The notes under the pieces were generated by a model. It was not told where the DNA came from. It did no database searches and was given only the letters and a program-made list of their open reading frames with translations. From positions 1 through 64,000 of the forward strand of contig NZ_VNHU01000002.1 of the NCBI RefSeq assembly GCF_008124785.1: a stretch of 64,000 nt of DNA, in the 5' to 3' direction. The translations under genes and the position numbers were made by a program. Positions 18,925 through 27,652 of this stretch are shown here, piece after piece. Position 1 is the stretch's first letter; every line of letters starts with the position of its first letter. This DNA is from Aquimarina intermedia (GTDB lineage: Bacteria > Bacteroidota > Bacteroidia > Flavobacteriales > Flavobacteriaceae).

Positions 18925-19084
18925 ACAGAAATTAAATTAGTTCTAAAATATTACGTAAATGATCTAAAATGTTCTCATTTGACATCAAATTAGTAAAAGG
19001 TAACATGCCATATAAAGTTGCAAAGGTCCTAACCTACGATGTGGAAATCCATAACAAATACCAACTGCTTATCATCCAAAACTG

Positions 19085-19092
19085 TATATTTG
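19085..19092 (+). promoter_or_regulatory. Putative -7 promoter element for menG
   Basis: TATATTTG, perfect consensus, 15 bases before the ATG at 19108. It implies a very short leader and excludes the longer reading that starts at 19039, upstream of the element. Confidence 0.6.
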
Positions 19093-19107
19093 CAAAAATT
19101 TAATGAG

Positions 19108-19836
19108 ATGTCAGAAAAGATAACACCTTATAACGATACTTCACGAAGCAAAAAAGAGCAGGTGACCGAAATGTTTGATACTATTTCTGGTAATTACGAC
19201 GGTCTCAATCGTGTTATATCGCTTGGAATTGATATCAAATGGAGGAAACGACTGGTATCGTTGATCGCAAAAGCTAAACCGCAACGTATTTTAGATGTAG
19301 CAACAGGAACGGGGGATCTCGCTATTAATCTGGCAGAAACCGGGGCTTCTGAAATAATAGGCCTTGATATCTCATCAGGAATGTTAGAAATTGGAAAGAA
19401 AAAGGTTTCTATCAAAAAACTTGACAGTACGATAACTATGGTTCAAGGTGATAGCGAAGCTTTACCTTATGAAGATAATTATTTTGATGCAATTACTGTA
19501 GCGTTTGGTGTTCGTAATTTTGAAAATTTAGAAAAAGGACTCTCTGAAATATTTCGCGTATTGAAGCCTGGCGGAATTTTTGCTGTTTTAGAAACTTCTG
19601 TTCCTACAAAACCACCTTATAAACAAGGGTATAACTTTTATACAACAAAGATTCTACCGGTTATTGGTCGATTGTTCTCAAAAGACAGATCTGCTTATGC
19701 ATATTTGAGTGAAAGTGCTGCCGCTTTTCCTTATGGGGAAGCTTTCAACAATATTTTAAAGAAAATTGGGTTTATAAATATTGAGGATTTACCTCAAACT
19801 TTTGGAGTTTCAACAATTTATAAAGCAACGAAGTAA
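19108..19836 (+). CDS. menG: Demethylmenaquinone methyltransferase MenG/UbiE
   Basis: SAM-dependent C-methylation of demethylmenaquinone, the last step of menaquinone synthesis. 242 residues from [19 protein letters not shown]. Family motifs: [20 protein letters not shown], the SAM loop [31 protein letters not shown] and RVLKPGG. Menaquinone fits both the respiratory chain of Bacteroidota and the Nqr pump in this window. The T9SS gene porT follows 83 bases later but has its own promoter element. Confidence 0.95.
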   Translation: MSEKITPYNDTSRSKKEQVTEMFDTISGNYDGLNRVISLGIDIKWRKRLVSLIAKAKPQRILDVATGTGDLAINLAETGASEIIGLDISSGMLEIGKKKVSIKKLDSTITMVQGDSEALPYEDNYFDAITVAFGVRNFENLEKGLSEIFRVLKPGGIFAVLETSVPTKPPYKQGYNFYTTKILPVIGRLFSKDRSAYAYLSESAAAFPYGEAFNNILKKIGFINIEDLPQTFGVSTIYKATK

Positions 19837-19905
19837 ATTCTAACCATTGTTTCAATCAGAATTATTTTAGTACTTTAACCCAATCATTGCACGCCTGTGC
19901 ATTAG

Positions 19906-19913
19906 TAACTTTG
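19906..19913 (+). promoter_or_regulatory. Putative promoter for porT
   Basis: TAACTTTG (-7) preceded by a TTG at 19887-19889 with 16 bases between. It is only 6 bases before the porT ATG, which would imply a near-leaderless transcript or an additional upstream promoter. Confidence 0.4.
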
Positions 19914-19919
19914 TAATAC

Positions 19920-20630
19920 ATGAAAAGACTTTGTTTCGCGATTATACTCTTAACTTTTACACAACATGTGAGCGCTCAACTATTTAGCAAAGAGCGGGTT
20001 CAAAATTTAGAAAACTTTGACAAACCCAGATTTAGTTGGGGATATATTCTAGGCTTCAATAGCTATGATTATAATTTTGACTATAATGAATTTGCAGAGG
20101 ACACTGATATCGTTGTAGAAAAAGGCGGCATAGGTTTCAACGTTGGTCTTTTAGGAAATATGCGCATCAATGAATACTTAGACTTAAGACTAGAGCCTAT
20201 GGTAGCTTTCACCAAGCGTAATCTCATTTACTCCGGAAGACAATTTAATTCTGAAGCAGAAGCACTGCGAGAGATCAACTCAACGTATGTTCATATTCCA
20301 TTACTTTTAAAAATATCCACAAAGCGTCTCAATAATTTTAAACCTTTTATCGTGGGTGGAATTTCAACTTCTCTAAATCTATCCAGTAACGAAAATAATC
20401 CTGACGATAATAATGCCGGACAGTTTAGAACCAAAACCAATACCAATTATTATGAAATTGGCTTTGGTATCGATTTTTACCTTTATTATTTCAAATTCAC
20501 CCCTTCTATTCGAGGAGTTTTTGCGATGAGTGATGAATTAGTTAGAGACAATGATCCTAATAGTCCGTATACTTCAACAATTGATAAAATGTCAAGTCGA
20601 GGAGTCTTTATTAATTTTACTTTTCAATAA
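19920..20630 (+). CDS. porT: T9SS outer-membrane protein PorT (SprT)
   Basis: 236 residues with a signal peptide (cleavage near VSA-Q, residue 19) and an outer-membrane beta-barrel pattern ending in the aromatic C-terminus FINFTFQ. The N-terminal LENFDKPRFSWGYILGFNSYDYNF and MRINEYLDLRLEPMV blocks match PorT. PorT is an essential part of the type IX secretion and gliding machinery. The gene order ubiE/menG-porT is the one I know from Flavobacterium, which strengthens the call over a generic PorT-family barrel. The secretion substrate in this window is the chitinase at 34.6-40.6 kb. Confidence 0.88.
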   Translation: MKRLCFAIILLTFTQHVSAQLFSKERVQNLENFDKPRFSWGYILGFNSYDYNFDYNEFAEDTDIVVEKGGIGFNVGLLGNMRINEYLDLRLEPMVAFTKRNLIYSGRQFNSEAEALREINSTYVHIPLLLKISTKRLNNFKPFIVGGISTSLNLSSNENNPDDNNAGQFRTKTNTNYYEIGFGIDFYLYYFKFTPSIRGVFAMSDELVRDNDPNSPYTSTIDKMSSRGVFINFTFQ

Positions 20631-20637
20631 AGCGTTT

Positions 20638-21372
20638 TTATCTTCTTAAAAACTCACTTAATATAATTGCCGTAGCTGTTGCCACGTTGAGACTTTCAGT
20701 TTTTTGACCTTGACCGAATTGTGGAATTGCCAAACGCTTAGTAACCAAAGCTTCAATTTCGGCCGAAATACCATTCGCCTCATTTCCCATTACTATTATT
20801 CCTTGAGACGGAAGAGTCGTTTCATAGATCGATACTCCGTCCATGAATGTACCATAAGACACTATGCCTGCTGAGCTTTTTGCTTCAAGAAACTCCTGAA
20901 GGTTCACATAGGTCACATTCACTCTGGTAATGGATCCCATGGTTGCTTGTATAACTTTAGGATTATAGCAATCCACCGTCTGATCCGAGCAAACCAAGTC
21001 CGTTACGCCAAACCAATCACATAACCTGATGATCGTTCCTAGGTTACCGGGATCTCTAACATCATCTAAGGCAAGTATCAATCCATTATCTGTTGTATCT
21101 AACGCGGTAGGAATATGAAAAATACCCAAAGCATTTTGCGGCGTGGTAAGAAAAGTGATTTGTTTCAACTCTTCTGCTGTCACAGAAAAAAATAAGGAGG
21201 ATTCTACTTCAAAAAAAGATGTCTCTTGGGCAAAAAGTGAATGCACCGTTAAACCCGCATCTATAAACTCTTTTATAACTTTCTTCCCTTCGGCAACAAA
21301 TAAATTATGCTGCTTTCTATACTTTTTTTGTTTTAAACTTTTTATTAGCTTCTTTTGGTTTTTGCTAACCAT
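20638..21372 (-). CDS. TrmH/SpoU family RNA 2'-O-methyltransferase
   Basis: 244 residues. An N-terminal substrate-binding region (SLKQKKYRKQHNLFVAEGKKVIKEF) is followed by the knotted SPOUT domain. SPOUT motifs: LALDDVRDPGNLGTIIRLCDW, IIVMGNEANGIS and the C-terminal IPQFGQGQKTESLNVATATAI. It probably methylates a 23S rRNA or tRNA ribose; the exact site cannot be told. It is divergent from tamL, starting 37 bases from its start, so the two promoter regions overlap. Confidence 0.92.
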   Translation of the reverse strand: MVSKNQKKLIKSLKQKKYRKQHNLFVAEGKKVIKEFIDAGLTVHSLFAQETSFFEVESSLFFSVTAEELKQITFLTTPQNALGIFHIPTALDTTDNGLILALDDVRDPGNLGTIIRLCDWFGVTDLVCSDQTVDCYNPKVIQATMGSITRVNVTYVNLQEFLEAKSSAGIVSYGTFMDGVSIYETTLPSQGIIVMGNEANGISAEIEALVTKRLAIPQFGQGQKTESLNVATATAIILSEFLRR

Positions 21373-21390
21373 ACAAATAGTGTATTTTTG
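21359..21390 (+). promoter_or_regulatory. Putative -33/-7 promoter for tamL
   Basis: A T-rich element ending in TTTTTG at 21364 and TATTTTTG at 21383-21390 are separated by 18 bases, close to the Bacteroidota arrangement. It overlaps the start of the divergent methyltransferase gene. A transcript from here begins after every ATG-like start further upstream and supports the TTG start at 21410. Confidence 0.6.
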
Positions 21391-21409
21391 GTCCTATAAT
21401 ACTGTTGAA

Positions 21410-23995
21410 TTGAAACACTTGTTGACAAAAATATCATTTATTGCCGTAATCACGGTACTAATCTTATCATGTAATGCAGTAAAGAGAGTTCCTGAAGGTG
21501 AATTTTTACTTACAAAAAATGAAATCTACGTAGATAGCGTTAAAACAAATGATATAAAACTTGAAAATCAATTGTATCAAAAACCTAATATTAAATTATT
21601 AGGTATCCCCATTCGTTTACATATTTATAATTTAGCAAAGGCTGAACCGGATTCAGCGTACCAAAATTGGTTGAAAAAGACCCCAAAACGAGAAGAGCGC
21701 TTAGTCAACTTCTTATCAAAAAAACAGGTAGATCGTTTAGGAACGGCCTATGTAGCGTTTAATGAGTGGATCAAAACTACAGGTGAGGCTCCGGTGATTA
21801 TTGAAGAATCCCGTGCAAAAAGATCTGCCCAACGACTTAAAGCATATTATTGGAATAATGGTTGGTTTAATGTGGAAACAGCCTATAATATTGAAAAAGG
21901 TGAAAATAAAAGAGGTGAAATTAAGTTTTTCACACAACCTCACCAACCATATTTTATAGATTCTCTTCAACTAAAAATTGAATCCGCTGTAGCCGATTCA
22001 ATATATCGCAAGAACAGAGAAGAATCGACTATCGTCTCAGGCAAACAATACAAGACACTAGATATCGAATCCGAGAGAGATCGAATTACTACTGTGTATC
22101 GAAACTCTGGCCTCTATCACTTTGAAAAAGAATATATAAAATTCGACGCAGACACGGTCAATACAGATCATAAAGTAAACTTGAATTTACTTATTAACAA
22201 CCGTCAAGTAACCGAAGGAGATTCTACTTCCAAGGTAGCTTTTAAGATACATAAGATTAGTAAAGTTAACGTGTTCACAGATTATAAGTACGAATACAGA
22301 AATGAAGCACCTAAGGATAGTTTTTACTATAAAGGGTATAATATTTATAGTTTTGATAAACTCAAGTATAACCGTAAGGCAATCACCAATGCCATACTAG
22401 TAATTCCCGGTGAAATTTATAGAGATAGAGACAGAACGCTTACATATAACCAGATAAGTAACCTTAGAACCTTTAAATACCCAAATATTCAATATGAACT
22501 GGATCCGACCGATAGCACTTCAAGTAGTTTAATCGCGAATGTTTTGTTAACTCCAAGAAAAAAATACAGCGCCAACTTTGAATTTGATTTGACTACGTCC
22601 GAAATTCAGGCTTTTGGTGTTGGTTTTGGTGGCTCTTTGCTAATTAGAAACATTTTTAGAGGTGCCGAGATTTTAGAAATCTCTGGACGCGGTAGTGTAG
22701 GATCTTCAAAGGATGCAGCCATAGCTAGTGGGAGCGATAGCTTTTTTAATATCTCTGAAATCGGAGCAGATATAAAGCTGAGTTTTCCCAGAATATTATT
22801 TCCATTAAACACCTCCAGGATCATCCCTAAGTACATGTCTCCTACCTCGAATCTTGTGTTTGGTATGAATGTGCAACAAAACATAGGTTTAGATAAACAA
22901 AATGCTTCCGGAACTTTTAATTATATCTGGAAGCCTTCCAACAAGCTAACGCATCAAATAGATCTCGTCAATATTCAATATGTTAGGAATTTAAATACTA
23001 AAAATTATTTTAACATTTATGAGACCTCCTTTAATCGCATTAATGCGATTGCCCGTAACGTTCTGGATCCCAACTCTACGTTATTCGAACAGGAATCATC
23101 AAGCCCGATTACGAGTGAAAATGCAAGATTAACCATACCAAATGGCACTAATAATTTTATATCCCAATCCCTGGGCGAGAGTCCGGATCCTGATCTAAAC
23201 ACTGATCAAATAAATGAAATAAAAAACATTCAAGAGCGTAGAAACAGATTGACCGAGGACAATCTAATAGTTGCATCCAATTACACTTTTCTAAGAAACA
23301 CCAGAGAAAATCTCTATGATGAAAATTTTTCACGCTTAAGAGCAAAAATCGAATTAGCAGGAAACGTCTTAAGCACTGTGGCTAGTTTGGCGGGATTATC
23401 TCAAAACTCCAATGACCGCTATGCAATCTTTGGAGTTGAGTTCTCTCAATATGTCAAAACAGAAATTGGTTACATCAAACACTGGAATTTAGGTCGACGC
23501 AATGTCCTTGCATTACGCGCATTTGGCGGAATTGCAATTCCCTATGGTAATGCAAACAGTATTCCCTTTGCCCGAAGTTTTTTTGGAGGTGGTCCTAATG
23601 ACAATAGAGCTTGGCTAGCCTATGATTTGGGCCCTGGTAGCACGGGTGGTCGCAATGAATTTAATGAAGCAAATATGAAAATTGCAACAAATATAGAATA
23701 TCGATATAATATTCTTGGTGCACTTAACGGCGCTTTTTTTATAGATGCTGGTAATATTTGGAATGTCCTTGATAATGTTGAGGAAGAAGAAGCAGTATTT
23801 TCGGGCGCTGAGGATTTACAAGAAATAGCTGTTGGAACTGGACTTGGACTTCGTTATGATTTTGATTTCTTTGTCCTAAGACTTGATGTAGGTTTTAAAA
23901 CTTTTAATCCTGCCAATGATGAAGATCAGCGCTGGTTCAAAGGATACAATTTTACAGAAGCAGTATATAACGTAGGTATTAATTATCCATTTTAA
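21410..23995 (+). CDS. tamL: TamL-type BamA/TamA-family outer-membrane lipoprotein
   Basis: 861 residues. I place the start at the TTG codon 21410 (read as MKHLLTKISFIAVIT). This gives a lipoprotein signal with lipobox LILSC-N at about residues 16-20. No ATG precedes the signal in frame, and the frame further upstream only mirrors the divergent methyltransferase gene. POTRA-like repeats fill residues ~25-400. An Omp85 barrel follows, with the family stretch SFFGGGPNDNRAWLAYDLGPG and a terminal YNVGINYPF. In Bacteroidota, TamL is the lipidated BamA-like partner of TamB in outer-membrane biogenesis. The rare start codon may keep expression low. Confidence 0.88.
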   Translation: MKHLLTKISFIAVITVLILSCNAVKRVPEGEFLLTKNEIYVDSVKTNDIKLENQLYQKPNIKLLGIPIRLHIYNLAKAEPDSAYQNWLKKTPKREERLVNFLSKKQVDRLGTAYVAFNEWIKTTGEAPVIIEESRAKRSAQRLKAYYWNNGWFNVETAYNIEKGENKRGEIKFFTQPHQPYFIDSLQLKIESAVADSIYRKNREESTIVSGKQYKTLDIESERDRITTVYRNSGLYHFEKEYIKFDADTVNTDHKVNLNLLINNRQVTEGDSTSKVAFKIHKISKVNVFTDYKYEYRNEAPKDSFYYKGYNIYSFDKLKYNRKAITNAILVIPGEIYRDRDRTLTYNQISNLRTFKYPNIQYELDPTDSTSSSLIANVLLTPRKKYSANFEFDLTTSEIQAFGVGFGGSLLIRNIFRGAEILEISGRGSVGSSKDAAIASGSDSFFNISEIGADIKLSFPRILFPLNTSRIIPKYMSPTSNLVFGMNVQQNIGLDKQNASGTFNYIWKPSNKLTHQIDLVNIQYVRNLNTKNYFNIYETSFNRINAIARNVLDPNSTLFEQESSSPITSENARLTIPNGTNNFISQSLGESPDPDLNTDQINEIKNIQERRNRLTEDNLIVASNYTFLRNTRENLYDENFSRLRAKIELAGNVLSTVASLAGLSQNSNDRYAIFGVEFSQYVKTEIGYIKHWNLGRRNVLALRAFGGIAIPYGNANSIPFARSFFGGGPNDNRAWLAYDLGPGSTGGRNEFNEANMKIATNIEYRYNILGALNGAFFIDAGNIWNVLDNVEEEEAVFSGAEDLQEIAVGTGLGLRYDFDFFVLRLDVGFKTFNPANDEDQRWFKGYNFTEAVYNVGINYPF

Positions 23996-24081
23996 ATTTT
24001 ATCACAGCTAGTTTAAATAATTGAAATTTAAAAAAGTGAGTTTTCCCTTGTCTATTATCAATCCTTTCCGTTTTAATTTAT

Positions 24082-24089
24082 TAATTTTG
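24082..24089 (+). promoter_or_regulatory. Putative -7 promoter element for fbaA
   Basis: TAATTTTG, consensus TAnnTTTG, 25 bases before the fbaA ATG. Confidence 0.55.
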
Positions 24090-24114
24090 TAAGCTTATAA
24101 ACCAAAACTAAATT

Positions 24115-25182
24115 ATGAAGCACAACATCAAACCAGGGGTGGCTACAGGAGACGAAGTACAAGCAATTTTTGCTTATGCTAAAGAAAATAACTTTGCCTT
24201 ACCAGCAGTAAATGTTATTGGATCAAGCTCTATCAATGCAGTTTTAGAAACTGCGGCCGAATTAAATTCACCAGTAATCATTCAATTCTCGAATGGTGGT
24301 GCTCAATTCAATGCCGGAAAAGGCCTATCTAATGAAAATGAAAAGGCTGCTATCGCAGGTGGAATTGCTGGAGCAAAACACGTTCACTTATTGGCAGAAG
24401 CCTATGGAGTGCCTGTTATTTTGCACACTGACCACTGTGCAAAAAAATTATTACCATGGATTGATGGATTATTAGATGCAGGGGAACAATTTTACAAAGA
24501 GACGGGCAAACCATTGTACAGCTCTCACATGATTGACTTATCTGAAGAGCCAATCGAAGAAAATATTGAAATTTGTAAGCAATATTTAACCCGGATGAGT
24601 AAGATGGGAATGACCCTCGAAATTGAGCTTGGTATCACAGGTGGAGAAGAAGATGGTGTAGACAATAGTGATGTTGACGACTCTAAGCTTTATACGCAAC
24701 CGGAAGAGGTTGCTTATGCTTATGAAGAATTAAGCAAAGTAAGTGATAAGTTCACTGTAGCTGCTGCTTTTGGAAACGTCCATGGAGTATATAAGCCAGG
24801 AAATGTTAAGTTGACCCCAAAGATTCTAAAAAATTCTCAAGAATTTGTTTCTAAAAAATTTAATGTCGAGCCTAACCACATCGATTTTGTATTTCATGGA
24901 GGAAGTGGATCTACGCTAGAAGAGATCAGAGAAGCTATTGGCTATGGGGTAATCAAAATGAATATCGATACAGATTTACAATTTGCATTTAACGAAGGAA
25001 TTCGGGATTACATGATAAATAACATTGAGTATTTAAAAACTCAAATTGGAAATCCTAAGGGCTCCGAAGAACCGAATAAAAAATATTACGATCCAAGAAA
25101 ATGGTTGCGAGAAGGTGAAATCACATTTAAAAACCGTCTAAAGAAAGCATTCGAAGATCTTAATAATGTCAATACATTATAA
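24115..25182 (+). CDS. fbaA: Fructose-bisphosphate aldolase, class II
   Basis: Zinc-dependent cleavage of fructose-1,6-bisphosphate in glycolysis and the reverse in gluconeogenesis. 355 residues, the longer class IIA size. The zinc-ligand motif ILHTDHCAKKLLPWIDG, the LEIELGITGGEEDGVD stretch and the phosphate-binding HGGSGST are all present. It is monocistronic between its own -7 element and a terminator. Confidence 0.97.
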   Translation: MKHNIKPGVATGDEVQAIFAYAKENNFALPAVNVIGSSSINAVLETAAELNSPVIIQFSNGGAQFNAGKGLSNENEKAAIAGGIAGAKHVHLLAEAYGVPVILHTDHCAKKLLPWIDGLLDAGEQFYKETGKPLYSSHMIDLSEEPIEENIEICKQYLTRMSKMGMTLEIELGITGGEEDGVDNSDVDDSKLYTQPEEVAYAYEELSKVSDKFTVAAAFGNVHGVYKPGNVKLTPKILKNSQEFVSKKFNVEPNHIDFVFHGGSGSTLEEIREAIGYGVIKMNIDTDLQFAFNEGIRDYMINNIEYLKTQIGNPKGSEEPNKKYYDPRKWLREGEITFKNRLKKAFEDLNNVNTL

Positions 25183-25195
25183 CAATTAAATACCG

Positions 25196-25236
25196 AGCTG
25201 AAAACTTAAATTAAAGTATAGTTTTCAGCTTTTTTA
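25196..25236 (+). terminator. Rho-independent terminator after fbaA
   Basis: A 10-bp perfect stem, AGCTGAAAAC (25196-25205) with GTTTTCAGCT (25221-25230), followed by TTTTTT. Confidence 0.85.
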
Positions 25237-25248
25237 ATACAACTACTT

Positions 25249-26103
25249 ATGGCTTGGTTTAAAAGAACCCAAAAAGGTATACAAACAGCTACCGAGGACA
25301 AAAAAGATGTTCCCAAAGGCTTGTGGTACAAATCTCCAACAGGAAAAATTGTCGACGCAGAACAGTTAGAAAAAAACTTTTATGTAAGTCCCGAAGATGG
25401 GTACCATGTACGTATCGGAAGTGCTGAGTATTTTAAAATCCTGTTTGACAATGATTTTAAAGAACTTGATAAAAACCTGACTTCTAAGGATCCCCTCAAA
25501 TTCGAAGACAAGAAAAAGTATGTAGATCGACTCAAAGATGCACACGAGAAGACTAATCTTAATGACGCCGTGCGCACCGCAGTTGGTAAATCGGGAGGAC
25601 ATGACTTGGTAATTGCATGTATGGATTTTGCATTTATCGGCGGATCAATGGGTAGTGTTGTTGGTGAAAAAATTGCCAGAGCCGCCAATTATTCATTGGA
25701 GCATAAAATTCCTTTGATGATTATATCCAAATCAGGAGGTGCCAGAATGATGGAAGCTGCTTTATCATTAATGCAACTTGCCAAAACCTCTGCAAAATTA
25801 GCACAATTAGCAGACGCCGGTATCCCGTATATTTCTTTATGTACAGATCCAACTACCGGAGGTACTACTGCTTCTTTTGCTATGCTTGGAGATATCAATA
25901 TTGCAGAACCAGGCGCTTTAATCGGTTTCGCTGGACCTAGAGTAGTAAGAGACACAACCGGTAAAGAATTACCTGAAGGTTTTCAAACCTCAGAATTTTT
26001 ATTAGAACACGGTTTCTTGGATTTTATCACCCCAAGACATGAATTAAAAAACAGAGTAAATCTTTATCTTAATTTGATTCTTAATCGTTCGATAGCGAAT
26101 TAA
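25249..26103 (+). CDS. accD: Acetyl-CoA carboxylase carboxyltransferase subunit beta, zinc ribbon lost
   Basis: Carboxyltransferase half of acetyl-CoA carboxylase, making malonyl-CoA with AccA. 284 residues. The crotonase-like core is intact ([56 protein letters not shown]). The N-terminus aligns with the zinc-ribbon region of AccD ([16 protein letters not shown] / [14 protein letters not shown]), but all four cysteines of the CPxC...CPxC pattern are replaced. I recall the same substitution in other Flavobacteriaceae, so it is a lineage trait, not damage. It starts 66 bases after fbaA, past a terminator. Confidence 0.95.
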   Translation: MAWFKRTQKGIQTATEDKKDVPKGLWYKSPTGKIVDAEQLEKNFYVSPEDGYHVRIGSAEYFKILFDNDFKELDKNLTSKDPLKFEDKKKYVDRLKDAHEKTNLNDAVRTAVGKSGGHDLVIACMDFAFIGGSMGSVVGEKIARAANYSLEHKIPLMIISKSGGARMMEAALSLMQLAKTSAKLAQLADAGIPYISLCTDPTTGGTTASFAMLGDINIAEPGALIGFAGPRVVRDTTGKELPEGFQTSEFLLEHGFLDFITPRHELKNRVNLYLNLILNRSIAN

Positions 26104-26122
26104 ACTAAGAATTTTATATATA

Positions 26123-26158
26123 AAAAACTCCCGATATCAGATGATATCGGGAGTTTTT
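26123..26158. terminator. Bidirectional terminator between accD and a lipoprotein gene
   Basis: A 16-bp perfect inverted repeat (26123-26138 with 26143-26158). Its arms begin with an A-run and end with a T-run, so it can stop both converging transcripts. Confidence 0.9.
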
Positions 26159-26181
26159 ATCTTACTAATAATGTGTTTTGC

Positions 26182-27006
26182 TTATAATGTTATCTCAACA
26201 ACCGCGCCTTGGGTTGTGGTAAACGTAGCAGCATTGTCACAAGTTCCATCCCCATAATCAAGCACACCTTCATATGTTGATCGGATGAGTTCGATTTGTC
26301 CACTTACAAAATATCGACAGCTCAATTCTCTTCGTAAAGCAACCTTCACTTCGCTGGAATGTATGTTTCCATTAGGAAAGATAGTTTCCCAATTTCCGGT
26401 TATCAGGTATACATTGTCCCCCCAATTACCATTAAAAACACCTTCAATCCATTCACGCACATAAAGTCCTTTACGTTTGATCTCTGCATCATTAATAATC
26501 ACAGCACCATCCACCATAACGGTTAACTCAGGATTACCGTTTTGATTTTTCAAAACCCAGGTAGCAGTTCGCTTTCCTGTAAAACTAATATCGTTGATAG
26601 AAAAATTCTGAAGGTCATAATCAATTATCACAGATGTAAAATCCGGTTCAACTGTATAGTTCATTACTATCTTACCTTTAAAAACATAACGGTCATTAAT
26701 AGTACAGCCATCAACACCAAAATCTAAAATGACTTGCTTTTGATTGGCGTTCAACTCCACCAAAACGCTAGCACATTGGGGAAGAAATGAGCGATTCGAC
26801 GATTTGTTTAAATTTTCTTCTTCGGTAAAACTCTGGAAGACCAAATCGTTGAGTACACTATCGTTGTCATCTATAACTGCCATTTGATTTACCTCTTCAA
26901 CCGCAGTAATTTGATCTTGTTGATCCTCGGTATCGTCACTTTGACATCCGGCAAAGAGAAAGAAAGAAAACAGTACACTTGCTAATTTTAAAACATTGTT
27001 CATCAT
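26182..27006 (-). CDS. Hypothetical lipoprotein
   Basis: 274 residues with a lipoprotein signal, hydrophobic residues 5-18 and lipobox LFAGC-Q (Cys21). A low-complexity acidic stretch follows (SDDTEDQQDQ). The mature part is beta-rich, with several Cys residues (CASVLVE, DGCTIND, ELSCRYF, YGDGTCDN) that may form disulfides. No enzyme motif is visible and I cannot name a family beyond a flavobacterial lipoprotein. It is monocistronic and shares a bidirectional terminator with accD. Confidence 0.75.
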   Translation of the reverse strand: MMNNVLKLASVLFSFFLFAGCQSDDTEDQQDQITAVEEVNQMAVIDDNDSVLNDLVFQSFTEEENLNKSSNRSFLPQCASVLVELNANQKQVILDFGVDGCTINDRYVFKGKIVMNYTVEPDFTSVIIDYDLQNFSINDISFTGKRTATWVLKNQNGNPELTVMVDGAVIINDAEIKRKGLYVREWIEGVFNGNWGDNVYLITGNWETIFPNGNIHSSEVKVALRRELSCRYFVSGQIELIRSTYEGVLDYGDGTCDNAATFTTTQGAVVEITL

Positions 27007-27110
27007 ATTGATTAATTTAGGATTAGTAATATATAAGACTGTAATTTTATGAAAAAGTTTAATCTATAACGATTTTTAAGGTATGAAAAGTATTTCTATT
27101 TAAAAAATAC

Positions 27111-27118
27111 TATATTTG
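27111..27118 (+). promoter_or_regulatory. Putative -7 promoter element for rpsO
   Basis: TATATTTG followed by C, a perfect consensus, 55 bases before the rpsO ATG. The leader leaves room for autoregulation by S15. Confidence 0.65.
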
Positions 27119-27173
27119 CACGCTAATAACATAGCGTTATTTATACATAAAAATCATTTAAAATAATATTGGA

Positions 27174-27443
27174 ATGTATTTAGCAAAAGAAGTTAAAGAA
27201 GAAATTTTTGCAAAGCACGGTAAAGGTAAAAATGACACCGGTTCTGCTGAAGGACAAATCGCGTTATTTACGCACAGAATTGCTCACTTAACAGAGCACC
27301 TTAAAAAGAATCGTAAAGATTATAACACCGAGCGTGCGCTAGTAATGCTAGTTGGTAAGCGTAGAGATCTTCTTGATTACTTAAAGAAGAAAGATATCTT
27401 AAGATATCGTGCTATCGTAAAAGAATTAGGATTAAGAAAATAA
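27174..27443 (+). CDS. rpsO: 30S ribosomal protein S15
   Basis: 89 residues, the standard length. It binds the 16S rRNA three-way junction early in small-subunit assembly. Conserved GSAEGQIALFTHRIAHLTEHL, KKNRKDYNTERALVMLVGKRR and LLDYLKKKDILRYRAIVKELG are all present. It lies upstream of pnp as in many bacteria, but here a strong terminator and 210 bases separate them. Confidence 0.98.
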   Translation: MYLAKEVKEEIFAKHGKGKNDTGSAEGQIALFTHRIAHLTEHLKKNRKDYNTERALVMLVGKRRDLLDYLKKKDILRYRAIVKELGLRK

Positions 27444-27447
27444 TCGA

Positions 27448-27476
27448 AAAAGAGAGGCTGCGCGCCTCTCTTTTTA
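27448..27476 (+). terminator. Rho-independent terminator after rpsO
   Basis: A 12-bp stem (27448-27459 with 27465-27476) of GC-rich core GAGAGGC/GCCTCTC and a T-tract. Confidence 0.9.
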
Positions 27477-27538
27477 ATTATACCCAAGTATAGTTAAAAA
27501 ACCATAGCTTGTATAAAGTTATGTATGCCTTAGTTTTT

Positions 27539-27600
27539 CATTGGTCGCACACAACTACAACAACACAACCTTGTCCGCCCGAGTAAGACGGAAACCAATG
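27539..27600 (+). promoter_or_regulatory. Possible structured pnp leader
   Basis: An outer inverted repeat, CATTGGT (27539-27545) with ACCAATG (27594-27600), encloses an inner TCCG/CGGA hairpin (27574-27577 and 27589-27592). It sits in the 209-base rpsO-pnp gap. In E. coli, pnp is autoregulated through a leader hairpin; a similar role here is inference. Confidence 0.35.
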
Positions 27601-27652
27601 TTTAATTACATCTTTAAAACATTTTTTAAAGATATTAAGAATCAAAAATAGT

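Noticed and set aside
21143..21409. Upstream extension of the tamL frame (about 89 residues)
   Set aside because: It lies antisense to the N-terminal part of the rRNA methyltransferase, lacks homology, and precedes the promoter elements and the lipoprotein signal.
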